Below, piece after piece: positions 55,217 to 64,000 of a stretch of DNA of 64,000 bases. Position numbers and translations under genes: made by a program. Position 1 is the first letter of the stretch. Every line of letters starts with the position of its first letter. The stretch is from the NCBI GenBank assembly GCA_022843625.1, contig JALHNH010000020.1, forward strand, positions 1 through 64,000, written 5' to 3'. The DNA comes from Bryobacter sp. Lineage in GTDB: Bacteria; Acidobacteriota; Terriglobia; Bryobacterales; Bryobacteraceae. Under the pieces are notes generated by a model. It ran no database searches. It saw only the letters and a list, made by a program, of their open reading frames with translations, and had not been told where the DNA came from.

Positions 55217-55217
55217 G

Positions 55218-57899
55218 TTAGCGGACTGAAATATTGGTACCGGTGGGAGAGCTAGCCTCTCCCACTTTTATTTGGAGTGGAAGAGTTCCGGTGAGGCCTG
55301 CCGGTATTGAGACGTTGATTTGCATTACGCCGGCAACGAAGCCTGGTGCAGCTCCTGCGTAGAGGACGCTTGCGGGGCGGCCGCCGATTTGAACGGTGAC
55401 ATCGAGGATGGGTTTGGGGAAGACGCTGGTTGCCACGCTGCCATCGACACCGGCTGGGGCGGTCTGGCCTTCACCTGTGCCATAAAGAATCAATACAGAG
55501 TTGCGGGCGGCGGGGTTGGAAGCTGTGTTCACGCTACCATCCTGATTCGTGATGGCGAAGAGGCCCGGGGAAGCAGCTGCTACCGGTAAAGTGATGGTGT
55601 TGGTGGGGCGGCCTTGATAAACGACCTGAACGCGGGTGGTGGGAGAGCCGGCTGCGGCATAGGGGACCACGGTATTGACTTGGCCGGGGGAGACGTAGAG
55701 TAGTGGGGCGGGAATGCCATCGAAGAGGACCTGGGTACCGGCGAGTTGGGTGGAGACGCGGCCGGAGGAGTTGAGTTCGAGGCCTGCGCCTGCGGCAGGG
55801 CCGAGGTCAAAGCCAAAGATGCTGATGATTTCGCCGGGGGCGACAGGGCCTACCTTGAGAGTGGCGCCGTTGGTAACGCCTTCGGCAACGATGCGTGAAG
55901 GGGTTAGTTTACGGACAAGGTAGTTGCGCTGATCGACAAAGAAAATCGCACCTGAGGCATCGACCGCAACTCCTTGCGGACTGTCGAGGCTGGCTGCGGT
56001 GGCGAGGACGCCTTCGCCGGAGAAGCCAACAACGTTGTTGCCAGCGATGGTAGCGATGGAACGGGTGGGGGCATCGACCTTTCGGATTCGATTGGAGGTG
56101 GCGATGTAGAGAGTGTCCGAGGCATCGAAGGCGATGCCGGTGGGGACACCGAGCGCGGCTGAGGTTGCCGGGCCGCCATCGCCAGTTGCGCCCGTGGAAC
56201 CATTGCCAGCATAGGTTGAGATGATGCCGCCGGGAGTAACTCGGCGTATGCGGTTGTTGCCGGTGTCGGCGATGTAGAGGTTGCCTGCAGAATCAAAGGT
56301 GAGAAAGCGGGGATTGGTGAGTTGAGCCTGGGTGGCACGGCCATCATCGCCAGCGAATCCGGGATCGCCGGAGCCAGCGAAAGTAGAGATTGTGAGAGCA
56401 GCAGTATCTATGCGACGGATGCGATGGTTGCCTGTGTCGGCGATGTAAATGTTACCAGCAGCGTCTGCAGCAATGCCGTTGGGGTTGAGGAATGCAGCGG
56501 TTCGGGCGGGGCCGCCATCACCAGAGAAGCCAAGGTTGTTTCCGGCAATGGTGGAGATCAGACCGGCTGGGGTGATCCGTCGAATGGTAGGGCCCGCACC
56601 GGAAACAATCCAGAGGTTGTTGTTGCGATCAAAGGCAAGTCCTCTGGGCCCGCCAACCTGAGCGGCGAGGGCTTGGCCACCGTCGCCTTCAAATCCAAAA
56701 AATCCATTGCCGGCCAGGGTTGCAGCAATACCGGCTGGGGTGATGCGGCGGACACGATGTTCGACGTTATCGGAGACAAGCAAATTGCCTGAAGAGTCAA
56801 AGGTAAGCCCAAGAGGACTGAGTAATGGCGAGGAAAGGGCTGGGATATTTTCATCGGTGCTGGAGGAAGGGAGAACACCGGCGACGGTTGAGACGACTTG
56901 CTGGCTGAGCCGGCGAATCTGGCGGGCGGTAGAAACGGAAATCAGAAGATCGCCCCGGTTGTCGAGAGCGATGCTGGTGATGCCAGGCAAGCGGGCCTGA
57001 GAGGCCAGCCCATCGTTGTAGGATGAGCTACCGCCAGCAAGAGTAGAGATGAGGCCCTGGGCGTTGACGATGCGAATGCGGCCCGTGCTGCCATCGGCGA
57101 TCAGCAGATTACCGGAAGAATCGAAAGCGACATCGGCAGGGAGTGATAGCGATGCAGCAAGGGCTTGACCGCCGTCGCCGGTAAAGCGGCCAACGCCATC
57201 GCCGGCAACGGTTGAGATCACGCCGGCAGGGGTGACGCGCCGGATGCGGTGGTTGGAAGTATCGGCGAAGAAGAGATTGCCGCTGGAATCGAATTTCAGT
57301 CCATTTGGGGCAAAGAGGCGAGCAGCGGTGGCAGCGGCACCGTCGCCAGCAAAGCCTGAAGTGCCAGTGCCAGCAAAGACTGTGATCGTCCCATCGGGGG
57401 CGATGCGACGGATCGTGTGAAGAGAAGCCTGGCTCGCGTAAAGGTTGCCGGAAGAATCGAATGCCAAGCCGGTGGGACCAGCAAGGGTAGCGAAGGTGGA
57501 TATAACGCCGGCCGGGGTGACACGGCGGATGCGTCCATTGTCCTGATCGGCTATATAGAGATTGGAAGCTGAATCGAAAGCAAGAGCGACGGGATTATCG
57601 AGGAGGGCGGCAGAGGCTGCGCCTCCATCGCCAGAAGAGCCTTGCCGACCGGCACCGGCTATGAGGTTCAAAGCTCCGGCTGGAGTGACTTGCAAAACCT
57701 GATTGTAGAAAGAGTCGCTGAAATAGATGTTGCCGGCGGGATCGGACGTAACCCCTCTCGGATTGATCAGACGGGCGTTGCGGGCGATGGCGCCAGTGAA
57801 GTTGAGTTGCTGGCGGCCGCTGCCTGTAACTGTAGAAACAACATAGTATTGAGCGGTGAGATTGGAGACAAGAATCAGGAGAGAGATCAGGTTTCGCAC
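55218..57899 (-). CDS. NHL-repeat protein with TIGR03437-like C-terminal domain
   Basis: Many repeats of [56 protein letters not shown]; C-term [54 protein letters not shown]. Confidence 0.92.
   Translation of the reverse strand: [893 protein letters not shown]
55243..55272 (+). terminator. rho-independent terminator downstream of the isomerase gene
   Basis: GTGGGAGAG-ctagc-CTCTCCCAC followed by TTTTATTT; lies inside the 3' coding end of the convergent NHL gene. Confidence 0.85.
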
Positions 57900-57962
57900 T
57901 CAAGGATTCTACAAAGGCCAGTAGAGGGAGTCAATGGAGGGGGTGCGGAGGCCGAGCTCTAG

Positions 57963-57989
57963 AGCAGACCAGATCTGGTCTGGTCTGCT
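57963..57989. promoter_or_regulatory. candidate toxin-antitoxin operator, nested palindromes
   Basis: AGCAGACCAGA-tctgg-TCTGGTCTGCT outer palindrome; inner perfect 18-bp palindrome CAGACCAGATCTGGTCTG (57965-57982); 11 bp before antitoxin ATG. Confidence 0.7.
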
Positions 57990-58000
57990 ACTATTTGGAT

Positions 58001-58240
58001 ATGATTCTGAAGAATATTTCCGAGGCGAAGGCGGAGCTTTCAGCTTTGATTGAGGCTGTGCAAAAGGGAGAAGAGGTGATTCTGTCGAAGGCAGGAAAAC
58101 CGATTGCGCGACTCACAAAGTATCAGGGATTGGCAGCGCCCCGGAAGCTTGGAATGCTTAAAGGTCAGATCAAGGTGCATGGAGATCTGAAGGATCCAAT
58201 GCCTGCTGATATTGCTGCAGCGTTTGGACTAGCGGAATGA
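58001..58240 (+). CDS. type II antitoxin, Phd/YefM family
   Basis: ILKNISEAKAELSALIEAVQKGEEVILSKAGKPIARLTKY. Confidence 0.92.
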   Translation: MILKNISEAKAELSALIEAVQKGEEVILSKAGKPIARLTKYQGLAAPRKLGMLKGQIKVHGDLKDPMPADIAAAFGLAE

Positions 58241-58620
58241 AGCTATTGATCGATACTCAAATCCTTCTGTGGAGCTTGATGGAACCCAAGAAGCTGAGTA
58301 GCCTGGGGCGGGAGTTGGTTAGCGCACCCGAGAACACTGTTTTCTTAAGCGCTGTTTCGATGTGGGAAATTCGGATCAAAGAGGGTATTGGGAAGATCGA
58401 GTTGCCGGTGGGATTTGGGGATCGAGTTGCAGAATTGGGTTTTGAAGATCTGCCCTTGACGACTCAACACACGGAGTGGCTGCGAGAATTGCCTTTGCTT
58501 CACAGGGACCCGTTTGACAGAATCCTGGTAGCACAGGCAAAGGCAGAGGGATTGAAGTTGTTGAGTGCCGATTCGAGACTTGCAGAGTATGGAGAGTTTG
58601 TGATTCCGGTTAGGGGCTAG
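58237..58620 (+). CDS. PIN-domain toxin, VapC-like
   Basis: LLIDTQILLWSLMEPKKLS, AVSMWEIRIKEGIGKI, HRDPFDRILVAQAKAEGLKLLSADSRL; ATGA overlap with antitoxin. Confidence 0.92.
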   Translation: MKLLIDTQILLWSLMEPKKLSSLGRELVSAPENTVFLSAVSMWEIRIKEGIGKIELPVGFGDRVAELGFEDLPLTTQHTEWLRELPLLHRDPFDRILVAQAKAEGLKLLSADSRLAEYGEFVIPVRG

Positions 58621-58631
58621 ACGGGAAGCGA

Positions 58632-59198
58632 CTAGCTGGCGAGGCGCTCGAGCAGGTCTGTCGTATTCATTTTTTGGGCCCAGGACTGGAGATAAGAGTG
58701 ATCCAGATTGGATTGTTGCATCTGCCAGATTCCCTGCAAGTCACTCCATTGCCTCTCGGAGCTTTCCCCACCGAGGCGATACAAGGCGAGCTTAGACAGG
58801 AGCACGTCTTCAGGACTTAGGATTGGGACTCGCTCAGAATGGGCAAGAGCTGTCCCTTCGACGAGGATGCGACGGCTGATTTGCTGCGCACCATGAAGAA
58901 AGAATGTTGCGGGGAAGATGTCGAACTTATAGACGGCAGTCATGTGGAGCATATTGAAGGAGCGGTTGGCCGCGACAGACTGGCGGGCGTACTCTGGATC
59001 GGCGGCGAAATCTGCTGTAGCGAGCGTGGCAAGCTGGAAGGCCTGATCCGAGCTCAAGTCGACGACGAGATCGACATCAAGGGTGGAGCGTGGGATGCCG
59101 AAGGTGCTGCTGGCGAAGCTGCCGCCTACGACATAGGACAGGTTAAGTTTGTTCAGGTAACGAGTGAGATCAAGGAAAGCGCGCTCGAGTTGAGTCAT
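58632..59198 (-). CDS. nucleotidyltransferase-fold protein (AbiEii/DUF6036-like)
   Basis: YVVGGSFASSTFGIPRSTLDVDLVVDL (GGS..DxD); ILSPEDVLLSKLALYRLGGESSERQWSDLQGI. Confidence 0.8.
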   Translation of the reverse strand: MTQLERAFLDLTRYLNKLNLSYVVGGSFASSTFGIPRSTLDVDLVVDLSSDQAFQLATLATADFAADPEYARQSVAANRSFNMLHMTAVYKFDIFPATFFLHGAQQISRRILVEGTALAHSERVPILSPEDVLLSKLALYRLGGESSERQWSDLQGIWQMQQSNLDHSYLQSWAQKMNTTDLLERLAS

Positions 59199-59413
59199 TT
59201 GCTGGTAATGAGTTCGACCGCTTCGATGCCGTAGCAGGCTTCGGCCAGGCGGCGGCGCTGAGTGGCTTCGTCGAGATGGCTGATATTTGCGAGGAAGACA
59301 GAACGGACAGCATTACTGAGTTCAACGGCCTGGTTGAGGCGTTGGGCTGGGGTTTGGCGGCGAAGAGCTTCCCAATAGAGTTTTTGGAAGGCTTCACTGG
59401 TATCGCTGAGCAC
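59195..59413 (-). CDS. small helical partner protein of the nucleotidyltransferase
   Basis: WEALRRQTPAQRLNQAVELSNAVRSVFLANISHLDEATQRRRLAEACYG; 4-bp ATGA overlap. Confidence 0.75.
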   Translation of the reverse strand: MLSDTSEAFQKLYWEALRRQTPAQRLNQAVELSNAVRSVFLANISHLDEATQRRRLAEACYGIEAVELITSK

Positions 59414-59440
59414 AGGTTCAGTTTCGCAGATTTGTAGACG

Positions 59441-60403
59441 CTAGACGAAGCGGGGGAGGTGGATGACGTCTTCGGGGGGCACTTTTTCGAGGGGGTGACC
59501 GGCTTTTTTCCAGGCGTTGAGGCCTCCGACGACGACCTTGGCTTCGAAGCCGCCTTCGTGGAGGAGCTCTGCTACGCGCTGGCTGGTGGCCTCGTTCTGG
59601 CAACTGCAGTAGAGATAGACTTCGCGCTCTTTGGGGAGGGTGGGCAGGAGTTCGGGGAGGCGATTGGGCTCGATGCGGATGGAGCCTAGGATGCGGTCTG
59701 CACTGGAATCGTAATAGCCGTGGCTGCGAACGTCGGCGATGATGATGTCGTCGTTGAGGCGGGCAGCGAGATCGTCGACAGAGACACGAGTGATGCCGCT
59801 GAAGCGGCGGTTGCGACGGCTGCGGTAGATGCGCTGGGCTAGGTAGACGGCGATGGCAGAGGCTACCAGAAAGGTGGCGGCGCGACCGAGAGTGGCGAGC
59901 CAGTCTGTCATGGCACCGATCGCAGTATGGAAGGTGTAGCCGAGGGTGGTGTAAGTGAGGATGTAGAGCAGCGTACCGCCGAGGTCGTATCGGGCGAAGA
60001 CGAAGGGGTGCATGTTCATGCTGCCGGCCATTGGTGGGGCCATGGTGTTGATGCCGGGGAGAAACTTAGCGAAGAGGAGTGCGGTGCGGCCTCTTTTGTG
60101 AAAGTAAGAAGCACTGGAGTAGATGCAGGCTTCCGGGTTGACCGAGAGACGACAAAGAAGACCGAGAAGCCACCAACCGGTATGGCGGCCGAGCATAAAG
60201 AGAATCGTGTCGGCCGACAGCATCGCGATGATTGCGACGGTGAGGGAGGTGTAGGGGTCGAGGATGCCTTTGGCCGAGGCGGCACCGACAGCCAGGAGAG
60301 CCGGGGCGGCGGGAACTGGAAGGCCGATTGCCTCAAGGAAGACAATCAGGGCGAGGATCGGGTAGCCGTACTCAGTGAGGTAAATGAGCAGGCCATCCAT
60401 CAA
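59441..60403 (-). CDS. DedA/VTT-domain membrane protein fused to rhodanese domain
   Basis: LIVFLEAIGLPVPAAPALLAVGAASA..AKFLPGINTMAPPMAGSMNM; C-term DDIIIADVRSHGYYDSS..VYLYCSCQNEATSQRVAELL. Confidence 0.92.
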   Translation of the reverse strand: MMDGLLIYLTEYGYPILALIVFLEAIGLPVPAAPALLAVGAASAKGILDPYTSLTVAIIAMLSADTILFMLGRHTGWWLLGLLCRLSVNPEACIYSSASYFHKRGRTALLFAKFLPGINTMAPPMAGSMNMHPFVFARYDLGGTLLYILTYTTLGYTFHTAIGAMTDWLATLGRAATFLVASAIAVYLAQRIYRSRRNRRFSGITRVSVDDLAARLNDDIIIADVRSHGYYDSSADRILGSIRIEPNRLPELLPTLPKEREVYLYCSCQNEATSQRVAELLHEGGFEAKVVVGGLNAWKKAGHPLEKVPPEDVIHLPRFV

Positions 60404-61380
60404 CTGTGTCCGAGCACGGGATGGGGTTCGTAGAGTTCTTCGAGTTTGGTGGTTTCGGCCGGGTCGAGTTTAAGGTCGAGGGCGGCTACTGCGTCGAGGA
60501 GGTGTTGCTCTTTGCTAGCCCCGATGATGGGGCCGGTGACGGCTTTGTTTGAGAGGACCCAGGCGAGGGCGAGAGTGGCGCGGGAAACGCCACGGGCGGC
60601 GGCGACTTCGGCGACGCGGTCGGCGATCTGGAAGTCGTTTTCGCGGCTGTAAATTTGTTGGGCGTAGAGGTCTGTCTGGGCGCGGAGGCTGTCTTTGCTG
60701 TCGCGCTTGAGGCTGCCGGTGAGGAGGCCGCGGCCGAGGGGAGACCAGGGGATCATGCCGAGGCCCTGATCGAGGCAGAAGGGGATCATCTCGCGCTCTT
60801 CTTCACGATAGGCGAGGTTGTAGTGATTCTGCATGGAGATGAATTTTGCAGTGCCGGCTTTGTCCGCTACGTGGTTGAGCTTGGCCAGTTGCCAGGCGTA
60901 CATGGAGGAAGCGCCGAGGTAGAGAGCTTTTCCTTGCTTGACGACGCCGTCGAGACCGTCCATGACTTCTTCGGCGGGGGTGTTGTAGTCGTAACGGTGG
61001 ATTTGGTAGAGATCGATGTAATCGGTCTGGAGGCGGCGGAGGCTGTTTTCAATGGAGTGGTGGAGATGTTTGCGGCCGAGGCCCTTGTGGTTGGGGTCGT
61101 CACTCATCGGATTGTAGAGTTTGGTGGCGATGACGATTTTGTCGCGGGGGATGCCGAGGGTTTTGATGGCACGGCCAAGGATTTCTTCGCTGACTCCGAG
61201 GGAGTACATGTCGGCGGTGTCGAAGAAATTGATGCCGAGTTCCCAGGCTTTAGCGATGAGAGGGAGACTTTCTGCTTCTTCGAGGACCCACTGGCGCCAT
61301 TGCTTGCTGCCGTAGGTCATCATACCGAGACAGAGGCGGGAGACGGTGAGGCCGGTGGAGCCGAGACGGGTGTATTGCAT
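60400..61380 (-). CDS. aldo/keto reductase
   Basis: YTRLGSTGLTVSRLCLGMMTYG, INFFDTADMYSLGVSEEILGRAI, IDLYQIHRYDYNTPAEEVMDGL. Confidence 0.95.
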   Translation of the reverse strand: MQYTRLGSTGLTVSRLCLGMMTYGSKQWRQWVLEEAESLPLIAKAWELGINFFDTADMYSLGVSEEILGRAIKTLGIPRDKIVIATKLYNPMSDDPNHKGLGRKHLHHSIENSLRRLQTDYIDLYQIHRYDYNTPAEEVMDGLDGVVKQGKALYLGASSMYAWQLAKLNHVADKAGTAKFISMQNHYNLAYREEEREMIPFCLDQGLGMIPWSPLGRGLLTGSLKRDSKDSLRAQTDLYAQQIYSRENDFQIADRVAEVAAARGVSRATLALAWVLSNKAVTGPIIGASKEQHLLDAVAALDLKLDPAETTKLEELYEPHPVLGHS

Positions 61381-62019
61381 TTAGTTGTCCTTGAGAACTT
61401 CGGCGAGTTCTTTTTCTTCGATGGCGCCGTGTTTGATGATGCGCCAGTAGGGTTCGGTGATGTCGATGGTGGTGGCACCTTCACCGACGCAGTGGCCGCC
61501 GTCGACAACCAGATCGAGACGGCCGTCCATGGTGCCGAAGACTTCGATGCCAGAACGGCAGGTTGGGACTCCGCTCATGTTTGCGCTGGTTGCAATCAGG
61601 GGCATGTTGAGGAATTCGATGAGGGCGTTGCCGATGGGACTCTTGCTTTGGCGGAGAGCGAGTCGCCCGGTATTACCGGTGAGCTTGAGTGGGACCTTGG
61701 AGTTGGCCGGGACGATGATGGTGAGGGGACCGGGCCAGAAGCGGCGGGCGAGAACCTGGAAGCGTTTGGTGACTTCGCTGGCGAGGTCTTCGACCATCAG
61801 GATGTCGTTGACGAGGAGTGGGAGGCTGCGGGCGGTTTCGCGGCCCTTGGCGGCAAAGACTTTGCCTACAGCATTGAGGTTGTAGGGGTCGGCCACGAGC
61901 ATGTAGAGGGAGTCTGTAGGGATGGCGACAACGCCGCCCTGCCGTATCTTGTCGGCAGCGCGACGGATTACGGACGGATCGGGATTTTCGAGGTTGACTT
62001 CAATCAGATCGGTGATCAC
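61381..62019 (-). CDS. L-threonylcarbamoyladenylate synthase (Sua5/YciO/YrdC)
   Basis: GGVVAIPTDSLYMLVADPYN, KGRETARSLPLLV, FWPGPLTIIVPA, IATSANMSG. Confidence 0.9.
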   Translation of the reverse strand: MITDLIEVNLENPDPSVIRRAADKIRQGGVVAIPTDSLYMLVADPYNLNAVGKVFAAKGRETARSLPLLVNDILMVEDLASEVTKRFQVLARRFWPGPLTIIVPANSKVPLKLTGNTGRLALRQSKSPIGNALIEFLNMPLIATSANMSGVPTCRSGIEVFGTMDGRLDLVVDGGHCVGEGATTIDITEPYWRIIKHGAIEEKELAEVLKDN

Positions 62020-62054
62020 AAGTGAGACCTTCGATTCTAGCAGCGATGGAGGGT

Positions 62055-62864
62055 TTAGAGTTGCTGGCAGCGAGGGCAGAAGAAAGTGCTGCGGGCAGCC
62101 TGGACGATTCGCTCTATGGGGGTATTGCAGCGGGGGCAGGGTTCGCCGGTGCGGCCGTAGGCGGCGACGCCGAATTCTTCGCTGGCGATTTGGGTGCCGG
62201 GTTGCGAGTATTCTCTGTACGCGCTGGCTGTCGCTTCGGTAAGGACTTTCTGGATTGCGGCGTGGAGGGGTTTGATTTTGCTGGCGCGGATATCTTTGGC
62301 GGGAGTCGCTGGGTGGATGCGGGCGTGCCAGAGGGCTTCGCTTGCGTAGATGTTGCCGATGCCGGCGATGCGTGTTTGATCGAGGAGGGCTGGCTTGATG
62401 GGGCTCTTTACGTTGGCAAGGATGGTTTTGAGGAGGGCTGGGGTGAAGGCGGATTCGAGGGGTTCGGGGCCTAGTTCGGATTCGATTCGCTGGATGTCGT
62501 CGCTCGATACGAGGTGGACTTTGCCGAGGGCGCGAGAGTCGTCAAAGATGAGGACTCGGTTGTCGGTGAGGCGGCACCAGAGGCGGGTGGTGTGAGGGCG
62601 GAGGCGGTAGTCGGGGAGGACGTAGAGGTTGCCGGTCATGCGGAGGTGGATGTGGAGGTGTTGATTGGTGGAGAGGTGGATGAAGATGTGTTTGGCGCGG
62701 CGGCGGACGTCGAGGATGGTTGCGCCGTGGAGGGGCTTGAAGTCTGTAGGTTGGTGGGGAAGGACGGTGCCGGGGCGCTCGACTTTGATCGAGTGGATCG
62801 TGGAGTTGGCTGCGGCTTCGCGGAGGCGGCGGACTACGGCGTCAACTTCTGGGAGTTCGGGCAT
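62055..62864 (-). CDS. mutM: formamidopyrimidine-DNA glycosylase/AP lyase
   Basis: MPELPEVDAVVRRL, KPALLDQTRIAGIGNIYASEALW, C-terminal zinc finger GEPCPRCNTPIERIVQAARSTFFCPRCQ. Confidence 0.95.
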   Translation of the reverse strand: MPELPEVDAVVRRLREAAANSTIHSIKVERPGTVLPHQPTDFKPLHGATILDVRRRAKHIFIHLSTNQHLHIHLRMTGNLYVLPDYRLRPHTTRLWCRLTDNRVLIFDDSRALGKVHLVSSDDIQRIESELGPEPLESAFTPALLKTILANVKSPIKPALLDQTRIAGIGNIYASEALWHARIHPATPAKDIRASKIKPLHAAIQKVLTEATASAYREYSQPGTQIASEEFGVAAYGRTGEPCPRCNTPIERIVQAARSTFFCPRCQQL

Positions 62865-62897
62865 TGCTTATTCTCTTAGAGTAGGTGTTTCGATCTG

Positions 62898-64000
62898 ATG
62901 GATTTAAAGAGTTTTTATGACCGCAGAGTGATTGCGGCGATTGGACGGGATCTTGGTTCTGTTCATCGCGGGTTTGCTTTTGATGAGTTTGTTGCGGATT
63001 GCCTTGATGGGCTGGAAGAGCTTGAGTTGATGGGGCGGGCCTGGCATATTGCCGGGGTGATGCGGCGGCGGTTGCCTGAGGACTTTGCTGTGGCGGCAGA
63101 TGTGGTGGTGAGGTCTCTGCCGGCTGAAGATGCGGCTCGTGATGATTGGGGCGGGAGTATGGATGCGTTCCGGTTTCTTCCTCATGTGTTGTTTGTTTCG
63201 AAGTTTGGGCTGGAGCATTTTGAGGAGTCGATGCTTGCGTTTTATGAGTTGACCAAGCGGTTTACTTCTGAGTTTGGGGTGAGGGCTTTTTTTGATCAGC
63301 ATCCGGAGGCTACTCATGCGCGGTTTGTCGAGTGGGCTGGGGACTCGAATGTGCATGTGCGGCGGCTGGTGTCGGAGGGGTCTCGGCCGCGATTGCCCTG
63401 GGCTTCGCGGTTGCAGGCGTTTGAGCGGGATCCGGCGCCGGTGATTGCGTTGCTTGAGTTGCTTAAGGATGACCCGGAGATTTATGTGCGGCGGTCTGTC
63501 GCGAATAACCTGAACGATATTGCGAAGGATCATCCTGAGGTGGCTGTGGCGGTTTGCCGTCGTTGGGCGCGGAAGAAAGAACGGTTGTGGATTGTGCGTC
63601 ATGCGTTGCGGAGCCTGGTGAAGCAGGGGCATCCGGGAGCGCTGGAGATTTTGGGGTTTGGGGCAGCGCCGAAGGTGAGGGTTGCCAATGTTGTGTTTGA
63701 GCCGGAGCGGGTGGAGATTGGGGGCAAGTTGCGGTTTTGGTTTGAGTTGGTGAGTGAGGCGAAGCAGGAGCAGACGCTGCTGGTGGATTATGCGGTTCAT
63801 TACGTGAAGGCGAATGGGGGGACGGCGGCGAAGGTGTTCAAGATATCGTGTGTGAAGCTGGCGGCGAAGGGGGTTGTGAGGCTGGGGGCGAGCTTGTCGT
63901 TTCGGGAAATGACGACGCGGAAACACTATGCGGGAGTGCACCGGATTGAGGTGTTGGTGAATGGAGTGGCGCTGCCGCTGGGGGCAATCGAGGTGGTGCT
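62898..64000 (+). CDS. DNA alkylation repair protein, AlkC/AlkD-type HEAT-like repeats with C-terminal beta domain; 3' truncated by window edge
   Basis: Translated by eye from ATG 62898: MDLKSFYDRRVIAAIGRDLGSVHRGFAFDEFVADCLDGLEELELMGR..RLPWASRLQAFERDPAPVIALLELLKDDPEIYVRRSVANNLNDIAKDHPEVAVAVCRRWARKKERLWIVRHALRSLVKQGHPGALEILGFG..; no stop before 64000, absent from ORF track. Confidence 0.85.
   Translation, partial: MDLKSFYDRRVIAAIGRDLGSVHRGFAFDEFVADCLDGLEELELMGRAWHIAGVMRRRLPEDFAVAADVVVRSLPAEDAARDDWGGSMDAFRFLPHVLFVSKFGLEHFEESMLAFYELTKRFTSEFGVRAFFDQHPEATHARFVEWAGDSNVHVRRLVSEGSRPRLPWASRLQAFERDPAPVIALLELLKDDPEIYVRRSVANNLNDIAKDHPEVAVAVCRRWARKKERLWIVRHALRSLVKQGHPGALEILGFGAAPKVRVANVVFEPERVEIGGKLRFWFELVSEAKQEQTLLVDYAVHYVKANGGTAAKVFKISCVKLAAKGVVRLGASLSFREMTTRKHYAGVHRIEVLVNGVALPLGAIEVV

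Noticed and set aside
60655-62025. 456-aa plus-strand ORF
   Set aside because: Antisense to aldo/keto reductase and YrdC genes with clear motifs; low-complexity GVEVFDEG-type composition typical of high-GC shadow frames.
62904-63941. 345-aa minus-strand ORF rich in R/H/P
   Set aside because: Shadow of the plus-strand AlkC-like gene that is open to the window edge.

Overview
This 64 kb chromosomal window looks like an Acidobacteriota genome of the Solibacter/Bryobacter type. That assignment is an inference from the protein style: TIGR03437-like C-terminal domains, NHL/BACON proteins, TolB/WD40-fused kinases, PEP-CTERM tails and Tat-signal TIM-barrel enzymes. I found no tRNA, rRNA, CRISPR array or transposase. 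Recognisable modules are: (i) a six-gene minus-strand chain with overlapping ends encoding secreted hydrolases and related proteins (beta-helix, methyltransferase, ceramidase-like, PhoD-like, patatin/beta-barrel, GH5); (ii) leuABCD with a divergent LysR gene and a candidate operator; (iii) an NLR-like STAND ATPase with near-identical 135-bp repeats and a small partner gene, the strongest candidate for an undescribed system; (iv) a Pil-Chp-like chemosensory cluster; (v) a phosphonate-catabolism-like cluster with PhnZ-like HD protein, MFS, alcohol dehydrogenase and PhnX; (vi) an isolated pair of phage-like structural genes; (vii) VapBC beside an uncharacterised nucleotidyltransferase/small-protein pair; (viii) divergent MutM and AlkC-like repair genes. 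The AlkC-like gene is open at the right edge and is missing from the supplied ORF track. Several starts were moved from the track's longest-ORF starts. All family names come from reading the translations; no database search was run.
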